DNA of 64,000 nucleotides, taken from positions 310,001 through 374,000 of the forward strand of contig JAMXBD010000204.1 in assembly GCA_024138025.1 (NCBI GenBank), in the 5' to 3' direction. The position numbers were made by a program, and so were the translations under genes. Source of the DNA: Combretum micranthum (taxonomy: Eukaryota > Streptophyta > Magnoliopsida > Myrtales > Combretaceae). How positions within the stretch are numbered: the stretch's first letter is position 1; each line of letters starts with the position of its first letter. The notes under the pieces are model-generated. The model had not been told where the DNA came from and ran no database searches. It worked only from the letters and a program-made list of their open reading frames with translations. Of this stretch, positions 36,096 to 46,849 are shown one piece after another.

Positions 36096-39000
36096 TTGGC
36101 AACGGGACTTAAAGTTCTAGATCTCTACGACTGCTCCGGCTTCACCATCAACCAGATTTCTCGAGAATGTCAGAGTTAGAGGTTTTGATTCTTTCAAGAT
36201 GTCAGTTTGAAAAGAATTCACCTGTCCATTTGTAACTTAAAAAACACTCAAAATTCTTGCCAGTTCTTGCGAGAAACTTGAGGAGCTACCAAATGATGTG
36301 GGAAAATGAAGAATTAAGGGAACTTATAATTGACTACACAGGCATAACAGAAAATTCCTTTTTTGAAGGGTATGAGGAAGCTCGACAAACTTTCTGCCAA
36401 AGTTATAAAAAGTTAACGCACATACCGTCACTAGAGATGCTAAGCACTTATCCTTAAGGGCAGTAAATCGTTGGCAAAGATTCCAAAAACGATGGGAAGC
36501 TAAAATTGTTAACCGAGCTTAACTTGCAAGACACGAGTGACAGAATTACCTGATTCAATCGGAGATTTGAATAATTTGAAATTGCTCAATTTGGGTGGTA
36601 CCCCCATAAAGAGGTTACCTGCAACCATTGGGAGGTGAGTGACCTACAAGAATTGCATTTACATAAGTGTCAGGAGCTTGAGTCATTGTCGAATCTCCCA
36701 TGCTGTTTGACATATCTAGATTTTGATGGGTATTCAATGGAGACACTTCCAAATGTTTCCCACTTAATCCACTTAAAGAATCTGATCTATATGATGACTT
36801 TGAAAGAAGAGATAAAGCCTTACATCTCAGACAGCTGAACCAATTGGACAGCTTAAGCATTCTCCACTCAAAGAGCACCATTGTTCAATGTTTATGGATA
36901 CTCCGCCTATTGGTTGAAGACACCAGCTTACACCTAGAAATTAGCTCTAACTAGTGAGCTCGACATCTGCAACTATCACAGTTTGCGACATTTGAAATGT
37001 CGAATTTGAAAAGATTGTCAGAGATGAAACTCGACCGCTGTTGGGGTTGATGAGTCAATGTTTGGAAGAGGCCAATCATTAACATATTTGGAAATTGTAG
37101 ATTGTTATAATTTATCTAAAGTAAGCAACTTGGGCGATTCAGTGACCAAGTTCATATTAAAATATTGCAGCAAGCTCAAAGTACACGCGCATCTTGCAAC
37201 TGCAAAAAATCTGAAAAATCTAAGTATTGCCGAATGCAGTGACTTGTGGATATCCCAGGGCTTGATAACATAGAGGGCCTCCAACATTTGTACATCAGTG
37301 GTTTTCATCCCTTGAAACAATTGGTGATCTATCCAACTTGAAGATGTTGGAAGAATTATCATTAGATGGATTGAGAAACTTGGTGATATTGAAGGCATTG
37401 ATAAGCTAACATCCTTGAAAAGTCTATATTATGGTATTGAAAGTCCCAAGATCAAGTTTCTAGATCTTTCAATGCTTCGGAATCTCACAACTTTATCGAT
37501 CAAGAGTATGATATTGACTGAGGTCCGAGGGCTTGATAAAAAAGGGCCTCACAGATTTGGATCAATGGTTGTTCATCCCTTGAAAGAATTGGTATCTATC
37601 CAGCTTGAAGATGTTGGAAGAATTATCATTAGATGGATGTGAAAACTTGGTGATTTGAAGGCATTGATAAGCAACATCCTTGAAAAGTCTATCTTATGGT
37701 ATTGAAAGTCCCAAGATCAAGTTTCTAGATCTTTCAATGCTTCGGAATCTCACAACTTTATGGATCAAGAGTGAGATATTGACTGAGGTCCGAGGGCTTG
37801 ATAACATAGAGGGCCTCTAAGTTTTGGATATCAGTGATTGTTCATCCTTGAAAGAATTGGTGATCTATCCAGCTTGAAGATGTTGAAAAGATAGACATTC
37901 GTAGTTGTGAGAAGCTTGGTGATGTTGAAGGCATTGATAAGTTAACATCCTTGGAAAGTCTATGTTATCATATTGAAAGTCCCAAGATCAAGTTTCTAGA
38001 TCTTTCAATGTTTCGGAATCTCACAATTTTATGGATCAAGAGTGAGATATTGACTGAGATCCGAGGCTTGATAACATAGAGGCCTCCAAGTTTGGATATC
38101 AGTGATGTTCATCCCTTGAAACAATTGGTGATCTATCCAACTTGAAGATGTTGGAAGAATTATCATTAGATGGATGTGAGAAGCTTGGAGATCTTGAAGG
38201 CATTGATAAGCTAACATCCTTGGAAAGTCTATCTTATCATATTGAAAGTCCCAAGATCAAGTTTCTAGATCTTTCAATGCTTCGGAATCTCACAACTTTA
38301 TCGATCAAGAGTATGATATTGACTGAGGTCCGAGGGCTTGATAACATAAAGGGCCTCACAGATTTGGAGATCAATGGTTGTTCATCCCTTGAAAGAATTG
38401 GTGATCTATCCAACTTGAAGATGTTGGAAGAATTATCATTAGATGGATGTGAGAAACTTGGTGATGTTGAAGGCATTGATAAGCTAACATCCTTGAAAAG
38501 TCTATCTTATGGTATTGAAAGTCCCAAGATCAAGTTTCTAGATCTTTCAATGCTTCGGAATCTCACAACTTTATGGATCAAGAGTGAGATATTGACTGAG
38601 GTCCGAGGGCTTGATAACATAGAGGGCCTCTAAGTTTTGGATATCAGTGATTGTTCATCCCTTGAAAGAATTGGTGATCTATCTAGCTTGAAGATGTTGA
38701 AAAGATAGACATTTCGTAGTTGTGAGAAGCTTGGTGATGTTGAAGGCATTGATAAGTTAACATCCTTGGAAAGTCTATGTTATCATATTGAAAGTCCCAA
38801 GATCAAGTTTCTAGATCTTTCAATGTTTCGGAATCTCACAATTTTATGGATCAAGAGTGAGATATTGACTGAGATCCGAGGGCTTGATAACATAGAGGGC
38901 CTCCAAGTTTTGGATATCAGTGATTGTTCATCCCTTGAAACAATTGGTGATCTATCCAACTTGAAGATGTTGGAAGAATTATCATTAGATGGATGTGAGA

Positions 39001-39728
39001 AGCTTGGAGATCTTGAAGGCATTGATAAGCTAACATCCTTGGAAAGTCTATCTTATCATATTGAAAGTCCCAAGATCAAGTTTCTAGATCTTTCAATGCT
39101 TCGGAATCTCACAACTTTATCGATCAAGAGTATGATATTGACTGAGGTCCAAGGGCTTGATAACATAAAGGGCCTCAAAAGTTTGATGATTAGTGATTGT
39201 TCATCCCTTGAAAGAATTGGTGATCTATCCAGCTTGAAGATGTTGGAAAATTTATCGTTAAGTAACTGTGAGAAGCTTGGTGATTTTGAAGGCATTGATA
39301 AGCTAACATCTATTGACAATCCCAAGGTCAAGTTTCCAAATCTTTCAATGCTTGGGAATCTCCATTCGTTAGAAATCACAGATGAGAGACTCAAGGAGAT
39401 TCCAGGGCTTCAAGAATTGAAGTCATTGAGAAGGTTAGACATTTCCGGGTGCAAATTGCTGCAGTATTTGCCGGACTTTTCACAGTTCTCAGACTTGCAA
39501 ACTCTGTGGGTTAGGGGCTGTGAGAATCTCGCACAGATCCATGGGCTTGAAAATCTGAAATCCTTCCGTGGTTTGTATATAGATGATGAAAGTCAACTCA
39601 GAGTGTTGCCTGATTTACCTAAGGAGAAAGTTCATACTGGTAAAAAAGCTTCTTTTTATTCAGCCATTAATTTCTTTGGTTTGTGCTTTCCTTTTCTTTT
39701 ATTTTTTCTTTTCTTTTTTTGTCAATGA
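36096..39728 (+). pseudogene. TNL-2 exon 4: expanded leucine-rich repeats
   Basis: It starts LATGLKVLDLYDC and aligns with TNL-1 exon 4 until about 37300, with many frame breaks (first stop near 36180). From 37336 to about 39232 a 273-bp unit is repeated, see the separate entry. The frame 38766-39728 is continuous and ends with GLQELKSLRRLDISGC, YLPDFSQFSDLQTL and VLPDLPKEK. The final 28 residues (after about 39640) become a hydrophobic tail, which may be intron read-through: a GT follows CATACTG at 39641. The LRRs would form the effector-recognition surface. Confidence 0.82.
37336..39270 (+). repeat. 273-bp LRR tandem array with 819-bp higher-order repeat
   Basis: The landmark CTTGAAGATGTTG recurs at 37336, 37604, 37873, 38141, 38414, 38687, 38960 and 39233. 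Spacing is exactly 273 bp for the last four intervals and 268-269 bp for the first three. One unit encodes 91 residues, about four LRRs. Units fall into three subtypes in the order A, A', B, A, A', B, A, last, so a three-unit block (819 bp) was itself duplicated. TNL-1 has a single unit at the matching place (about 16155-16340). Confidence 0.93.
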
Positions 39729-40440
39729 ATGTAAAAAGTAAAGAAAAAAGAAATGCAAGTGGGCATATTTTGAATTGCTAAGGTTGCCGAACTAGTATAT
39801 AAAGTTTATATAAATTATTAGATTTAAATTTTCTTTAGTATGGGTACTTTTTTTTTCCCCTTAATAGCTTTTGGATGTTGAAAATTTTAATTTATGTTAT
39901 GCGCACTAAGACTTATGTATCGTATTTGTAAACATTTAATTAATTAATAAAAACGGAATATGTTATTTATAGAATTTTCTTTCTAAAAATGACAAGATAG
40001 GATATTTCCCATTATATTAGCGTGCTTGTACAATCAGATTTGTTGAATTACGAAGGCTGGAGATCGTTGTATGTCATTGTCATTATTTATTTCATTATGT
40101 ATAATTTTTATCATTTAAATTTTTGGTAGATATGCTTTATTAAATTCGGTATGTATTAAGTACGCTACCTAAGTTACTTCAGACGAATTGAAATTAAACT
40201 GAATACCAACTCTAAGAAAAAAAAAAAGGAGCCTAAAATCTGATGAAATTAAGTGTGCCACCTCGAGTTAAGCTTCAGTTTTGGATCATGAATCCAATTT
40301 TGAGCCCACATATCACCTCAACTAGAGTTAACAAACAGATTATACTTTTGTCTGATATGTGATAAGACTTTCTATATACTTTTGAAAGTTCCCCTGCATT
40401 TTATTTTTTATTTTTATTTTTTTTTTGCGGCTTATGGTTG
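39729..40440. other. 3' flank of TNL-2, no gene seen
   Basis: Matches the 3' flank of TNL-1 (16700-17000) up to about 40090, for example TAATAAAAACGGAATATGTT against the TNL-1 version near 16845. The rest is AT-rich and unremarkable. Confidence 0.6.
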
Positions 40441-40444
40441 TTAG

Positions 40445-43150
40445 ATGCAAACTTTACCTTCGGAATTTATACAATTTATCTTGGGAATTTATTGAGTACA
40501 AGTTAATGTTCTCTGATGGATGCATTTTGATTGTGGCAGATTAAAGGAGATGTTGCTGGAGCGAAGGAGGCACTCACTGTAATCCATAATCTTAGGCAGT
40601 GTAAAAATGCGTACATGAGTGGAACCAGGAAGTGAGCTATAGGTTCCTTTATTCTGATGATAGAGCTGAGGGAGTGGTTGGAAAAGAGGGGTGCCATCGT
40701 CAAAGACCTGCAGCATGGAAGCGGAGCTTCTCTTAGTGATTGTGATGACCGATTAATAGCCATTACTGAGTCAGAGGTGCTTCTTTCATCCTTTGCAAGT
40801 GTCCAGCATCAAATGATAAAAAAACTAGCCGATTAATTTCCTTTTTCCCGCCCTTTCTAATTTATTTTATTTTATACTTTATTTACAGAATGCAGAATCA
40901 CCATATTCCATTCGAAAAGCTGTCATTCTTGTTTTTGCAAGATCTACAGATGATGGAATTGCAAAGGGCATTGATTCAAGATCAAGCAAAGGTCTCCTGT
41001 TACCGCATGTCTGGTTGTCCCAAAAAACCAAGTTAGCGTGCGTTGGAGAATGATGAAGTCGTACAGGTTTGTTTATCGTGATTTAATATCTTACTGTGAC
41101 AATGAGTCATTTTCTGTCAAGAAGCTTCATGATGGTCTGAAGGAGTAGCGACTTTATAGAAGTAGGTTTTTGAACAGAGGTGTGATGCCAGTGACATGTT
41201 CTAGGGTTTAAATCAATGGGAATTTAGGCAAAGTCAATATTTTCTAATAGTAAATTTGAACCCTGTTGCTAGTTTAATTTTGCGAACATCTATGGAAAAG
41301 CAGTAGATAAACTGTATGTCATGTTTAAGTTACCTGGTCAAGAGAATGATCATTTATTTCCCTTTAGACACCATTTAAACTGACATTCATGAGATGCCTT
41401 TTACCCCACCAGAAAGTAGATCAAAACTTTTTCACCTGTTGGAATATTGAAGAAAAGACCCCATTGTAATACTTTTCAAAGTTAAAGTTTGCTCATGTTG
41501 ACAAATTTTGCAGTTAACATGACTATGGATCCTACTAAGCTTGCTGGGTCCCTGAATTATATTCCAAACCCCTGGCCAAGATTTTGATAATGGCCTGCTG
41601 AGTCTGAATTTTAATTTACGTGACCAAGTGTCTTGTCCATTATGCTGGGATAAGAACAGGGCTAGAATGCGAGGCCAAAATTGCCATTCTTACATTAATT
41701 ACTCAAACAGAATGTCACTTTTTGTGATGGGTTTCAAGAAAGTGGAGGTGTTTACACTTTTTGTTTGATTTCTAGTGCATGTAAAACTTGAAAGTTTATA
41801 TGCTCAATTCTGTTCTTCATTTATTTAGATATGGATCAGAATGAGACCAAAGATAATAGAACTCACACACACTCATAATATTTTCTTCTAGAAGAGCTTT
41901 CCTAAAACATATAGCTAAATAGCAAACCAGAATTTGATCTTTGAGTTCTGAGATTGTTGAAAAACTTTTGATCTACTTGCGTAATGTGAGTACCATTTGT
42001 AAAAGTCTCACTGTTGTGTAGCCAGCCAGGGGCCTATTTCCTAATGTGATCTAGATTAGAATTTACATTTAAGCATTAGATCACTGATATGATTAACACA
42101 TAAGGGGACAAGTCCAAATTTAATGGAGAGAAGGCTGATCCTTTGTAAATGGATGGCTGCTTAGTGTATCGTATGGGGTCAGGATTGCAAGATGGCCAAA
42201 GAGTATGACTAATGTTACAAATCTCTTAAAAGGTAAATGCTTCTTTTCCAAATGACTATTAGATACCAACTATAGAAGTAAAGTATAGGAGTTAATATCT
42301 TCTGTGTTTTGAGAAGCACCATTCATGTGAAATATGGGGAGGAAACACTAGCAATTAACCTGTCACCTGTGTCATTGCTGCTTTCATACAGAAGTCGTTA
42401 CTGGTTGACATGGTAGACTAGTAAAATTCCTGTTTCCTCTATCTTATTCGCTAAAAAATGGCTCCATGATTGCAAGTTATCTTGCATTTCTTACATGATA
42501 TTTGTGCCATGTAAATTGGTTGCTCTTTCCTTTACATCTTCAGAAAGTATAATGTGTGCCTAATTAAATTAAATTTAGATACTTCAAACACTGAATAGTA
42601 AGAATGAAACACAAATAATAGTAATGCTTGCTATTTAAGCGTGATCAAGTTGGATTAACTACGTTTGCTAAATTTGCATATAGATTCTTTAAAAGCATGC
42701 TTGGGTCTTTCAGGATATTGACTCGTATTGCTGTAATGTAGAAGCCGTGATGGTGGAACCAAGGAATTTGTACTATTTCTCGCCTTTGAGAAGCCAATTC
42801 CTATCACAAAATCCATTAAGTACATTGTGTTGCTCACTCAAGTTACAAAATCCACAGATTTACTTAACTGGTAGTTTTAGATCGTACTACATGGCTCACG
42901 GATGCTTTATTTGGCTGCTGATTAATATGTATGAAACGGATTTACTTTGTTTCTATGAGGCTGCTAGCTAGTAAGAATCACGATAACAGCCTTAACACTG
43001 TTTCTGTTAAATAACAGCCCTAACACTTTTTGTGCAGCTTGATTAGTGTATTTGATGATTCTTTCCCATTGCAGATGCTTTTCACTATGATATGACTATA
43101 AGTTTAATTTCTCAATTATTCATATGCAGTACCTGAAAAATAAACTATGG
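40445..43150 (+). pseudogene. KH-domain RNA-binding protein gene relic, copy A
   Basis: KH proteins bind RNA in the nucleus. Two exon-like pieces are visible. The first ends at 40776 before a GT and contains a KH core: EGVVGKEG then, after a one-base shift, GAIVKDLQHGSGASLS (GxxG-type loop), followed by DCDDRLIAITESE. The second, 40889-41066, follows an ACAG acceptor: SPYSIRKAVILVFARS, then a CLVVP motif and ENDEVVQ in another frame before GT 41067, as in plant poly-KH proteins of the HEN4/RCF3 type. The GxxG part of the second KH domain has been deleted near 41030. Stops and frameshifts make it a pseudogene. Intron sequence is also shared with copy B. Confidence 0.72.
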
Positions 43151-44029
43151 GGGACCAGAAAAGAACATGCAAGCTGGGAATTTCCAAGGAATGAACTTCA
43201 CATTTCTTGCCGTGCCTTGCCACTGGTATGTCCATGCTCTTTCTTGTGTTCTGTTACCTTTTCAGCATGTGTATCTTTGCAAGTGTAGAGAATTATACAA
43301 CAGAAAACCATAAACCTCTGCTTTCTTGTATTTACCCCCATTCTGGGCAATGATTCACATCACCAAGGTTTGGTTTTATCTTTGGGTTTTGCTTCCCAGT
43401 CTCTAACTCGTGGGATTATCTTCTGTCAATTGTATTGCCTTGCTGTTACTTATTTAGTTGCATTTAATTTTCATTTATAATCGAGTTAGGATAAAAATTG
43501 CTGTTGATATCTAGGGTTATGGAGCATGGAGTGAGATGTACTTATAAATAATTGTTGAGACATTGACAAGATTAGGTTTGGATCATATGATTTTTTAGGG
43601 AGGATTGTGCGGTTTGTAATTGTTGTGCCTTTATTTAATGGATATGATGCATCCAAAATTTATGTTTTAGATCCACCATTCACATCTAATGATTTGTCAT
43701 AACTATGTGAAACTTTGAACTTCCTTGTATAAAATGGAGGAGAAGTACAATATGATGGTTAAAAAGATCAAATTTATGGTAAGATCAGTGTCTCCTATGA
43801 CTTTAAGAGACGCCATTTTAAGACAAGGTGCATTGTTCAATAATTTGTAATTCCAGTCTCTTGTTTGTGTTTTGAATTGGGATGCCCCACTTTTTTTGGG
43901 TACATTTTACCTACCAATGCACAGAGTGATTACCAGAAATTCCTCCTTTTCTCTGGCAACATCCTGAAACTTGCTATATTATATTGACTCTATGTTTTAA
44001 TTGGAAATCAGTCAATGTAATTACTGTTT
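43151..44029. other. Spacer between the KH relics
   Basis: A short segment around 43125-43225 has balanced composition and an exon-like look after a TGCAG, but I do not recognise the product. The remainder shows no gene. Confidence 0.45.
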
Positions 44030-46800
44030 ATAGACTTTACCTTTGGAATTTATACAATTCATCTTGGAATTTATTGAGTACAGGTTAATGTTCTCTGATG
44101 GAAGGGTTTTGGTTGTGGAAGATTGAAGTAGATGTTGCTAGAGTGAACAAAGCACTCATTGCAATCTCACTCTGCCTCCAAGATTTTGTGCAGTCTGAAA
44201 AGGTGAAGATAAGTGGAACCAGGAAGTGAGCTATAGGATTCTTTGTTCTGTTGATAGAGTTGGGGGAGTGATTGGAAAAGAAGGGTGCCATCGTCAAAGC
44301 CCTACAGAATGAAAGTGGAGCCTCTCTTAGTACTAGTCATTACTGCATCAGAGGTGCTTCTCTCATCCATCGTTTCTTTCATACTTTGCATGTGTCCAGC
44401 ATCAATGATACAGAAACTAGCCAGTTTTCCTTTTTCCTCTTATTTTATTTTATTTTTTATTTTCTGAATGCAGAATCACCATATTCACCTGTCAAAAAGT
44501 TGTCATTCTTGTTTTTGCATGATTTGTTGATGCCGGAATTGCAAAGGGCATAGATTCAGGATCAAGTAAAGGGTCTCCTGCTACTACATGTCTGGTTGTC
44601 CCATCGGACCAAGTTGATTGTTTGTTAGGAAAAAAAGGCTGTGATATCTGAAAGTGTGCATTGGAGAATGATGAAGTTGTACCGGTTTGCCAATTGTGGT
44701 TTAAGATCTTACTCTGACTAAAGGCATTTTGTTTTAAGAAGCTCAATGATGGGTGAAGGAAGGAATAGTGACTTTATAGAAGTTATTTTTTGAACAAAGG
44801 AGTAATGCCAGTGACGTTGAGGATTTAAATTAATAATCTCTCCATAAGTGTAGGACTTCAGGCTAGTCAATATTTATATTTGTAAATTTGAATCCTGTGG
44901 CTAGTTTTGCCAACATCTATGGAAGTGCAATAGATGGACTGTATGCCATTTCTATGTTACCTAGTCAAGACAGTTATCAACTTCCACCTGCCATTATATC
45001 AAAACTTTTTCATCTTTTGTAAGTCCAGGTTATAGAAAAATTTTGAAGAAAAGACCCTGTTCTAATTGTTGACAGCAAAATTTGCAGTTAACATGAATAT
45101 GGATCCCACTAAGCTTGCTGGATTCCCTGAATTATATCCTAAAACACTGGCCAAGATTTTGATATTAACTTGCTGAGTCTAAATGTTACTTTAGGTGACC
45201 AAGAGTTTTGTCTGGCATGCTGGGACAAAAATAGGACTAGAATGCTAGGCCATAATTGTCATCCTTACATCAATTACTCATAAAGAATGCTTTATGAAGG
45301 GTTTCTAGAAAGTAGAAATACTTACATTTTTTATTTGATTTTCATGTGCAAGTAAAACTTGAAATTTTATATGCCCAATTGTGTTCTTCATTTATTTAGA
45401 TGGATCAGAGTTGGACCAAAGAATAATCAAATTCATACGCACGCATACATATTTTCTTGCAAAAGAGCTTTTGCAAAACATAAAGCTTAACTGAAGGTGC
45501 TTCTTTGCGCACTTGATTTTGCAAACATCAAGCTGAATAGAAATAGCCCTTTTTCAAAGGTATCGGTCTTAATTTTCATTTCTCTCTCCTAGTTCAATGT
45601 TTTGAATACTTCTAAATTACTTAGCTAGTTTTATGTAAATTTAAGTCTTTTGACATATTGAAATAGCTTAGAATTTTCTTTTGAATATTCAGCTATAAGA
45701 AAGAAGAATAAATTACTAATTAGGATTCTGAAAACCAAAACTTGATCTATGAGTTACTGAGATTGTTGATGAATTTTTGGTCTGCTCACATGAGGTAAGT
45801 AATTTTTGTAGAAATTTTGCTGTGTTTAGGAGGGGAACAATCGTTAATGAGTTTTAGATTGGTGTTTGCATTTAGGCATCAGATGACTGATATGGTTAAC
45901 ATGTACCTGGACAAGTCTAAATTTGATGGCCAAAGAATGTCACTAATGAGAAATATCTCTGCAAATTAAACGCATCTTTTTGCAAATTATCTTTAGATAC
46001 CAGTAATTGCAGCAAAGTTTTGGAGTTGATATCTGCTATGTTTGCAAAAGCATCATTCCTGTGAAACATGGGGAGGAAACACAATCCAATAACTAGATCT
46101 ATTTCCTGTGTCATTACTATTTCACGTGGTATATAAAGGGCTATCCACACTCCTGATTCTTCTATCTTATTCACATAAAAAAAGGCTCCATATTTTTGCA
46201 CTTTGCCACTGTAGCTTGCATGTAGTCTTAGATAATTAGATTTAGTCAAGTAGATACTTGAAACACTGGCAAAAGCAAGGCTTGCTATTATAGTAATGAT
46301 TAGCTGGATTAACTTGGTTAGCTAAATTTGCATATCGATTCTTCAAAAGCATGCTTAGGTCATAGAGGATATCGACTTCCATTATTGTGAAATAGAAGCC
46401 ATTGGGGTGAGCTAAGCGCAATTAATGAATTATTGCTTGAAAGGAGCTAATACTATCTTGTGACAATATATATATGTATATGTATTGGGTTTTCAGTGTT
46501 CATCATCATCAAGTACAATGTTCCGTCTCAATTGCATTTATAAAATCCACAGTTTTAATTAACTGGTAGTTTTACTTTTAATAGGTCATGAATGCATTAT
46601 TTAGTTGCCGGTGAATATGTATGAAACGAATTTACTTTGTATGGATGAGGCACCTAATAAGAAATAAGCCTCAACATTTTTTGTGCACGAAGAAAAGCAT
46701 GTATGATGGTTCTTTCCTACTGCAGATGCTTTTCACTATGATATTGCCGTTTGATCTTCTCAAATATCCATATGCAGTACATGAAAAAAAAATTATGAAA
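44030..46800 (+). pseudogene. KH-domain RNA-binding protein gene relic, copy B
   Basis: Tandem copy of A at a distance of about 3.6 kb. The first KH core reads GAIVKALQNESGASLS (44284-44331), closer to a normal KH domain than in copy A. The second exon piece (about 44474-44684) contains VVIL-like sequence, DAGIAKGIDSGSSKG, CLVVPSDQVD and LLGKKG, the GxxG loop that copy A has lost, followed by a TGA and ENDEVV. The splice acceptor seen in A is altered here. Similarity between A and B continues through introns to about 46800, so the duplication was of genomic DNA, not a retrocopy. Confidence 0.72.
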
Positions 46801-46849
46801 AACCAGTTGTACATTCATTCATTATTAGGAATGTACATTTAATTCTCAA

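Larger units (their letters stand above)
33330..39728 (+). pseudogene. TNL-2: TIR-NB-LRR gene, four exons, several frameshifts, expanded LRRs
   Basis: Paralogue of TNL-1 with the same exon plan: 33330-33967, 34066-35173, 35722-36003, 36096 to about 39728. Splice borders are conserved. Exon 1 is intact; exon 2 is shifted near 34143, 34228, 34880 and again after about 35090; exon 3 is open; exon 4 is broken repeatedly between 36150 and 38140, then mostly open to the stop at 39726-39728. As read it is a pseudogene, but the breaks are single-base or two-base changes, the splice sites and TIR exon are intact, and the repeat-rich LRR is prone to assembly error, so the real gene could be functional. 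Its LRR exon is about twice the length of that of TNL-1 because of 273-bp tandem units. Confidence 0.85.
27584..40090 (+). repeat. Segmental duplication, copy 2 (carries TNL-2)
   Basis: This is the second copy of the block described for 5719-17000. It begins at AAAAGGAGTCTCGTG, identical to the first bases after the Sirevirus LTR in copy 1. It includes its own versions of the inverted repeats (outer arms about 27584-27930 and 32520-32817, inner arms 29168-29330 and 32165-32343), the MITE-like hairpin, the TNL 5'-end fragment and a full TNL locus. Homology fades near 40090 after the 3' flank. Confidence 0.88.

Noticed and set aside
38237..38476. Minus-strand open frames across the LRR array (also 38783-39022 and 39056-39394)
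   Set aside because: They are mirror frames of the LRR repeats and recur only because the repeat recurs.
37336..39270. CRISPR-like regular spacing
   Set aside because: The regular 273-bp period is coding LRR sequence with no alternating unique spacers; the genome is a plant.
44272..44553. A separate 93-codon gene
   Set aside because: It is exon 1 of KH relic B read through into its intron.
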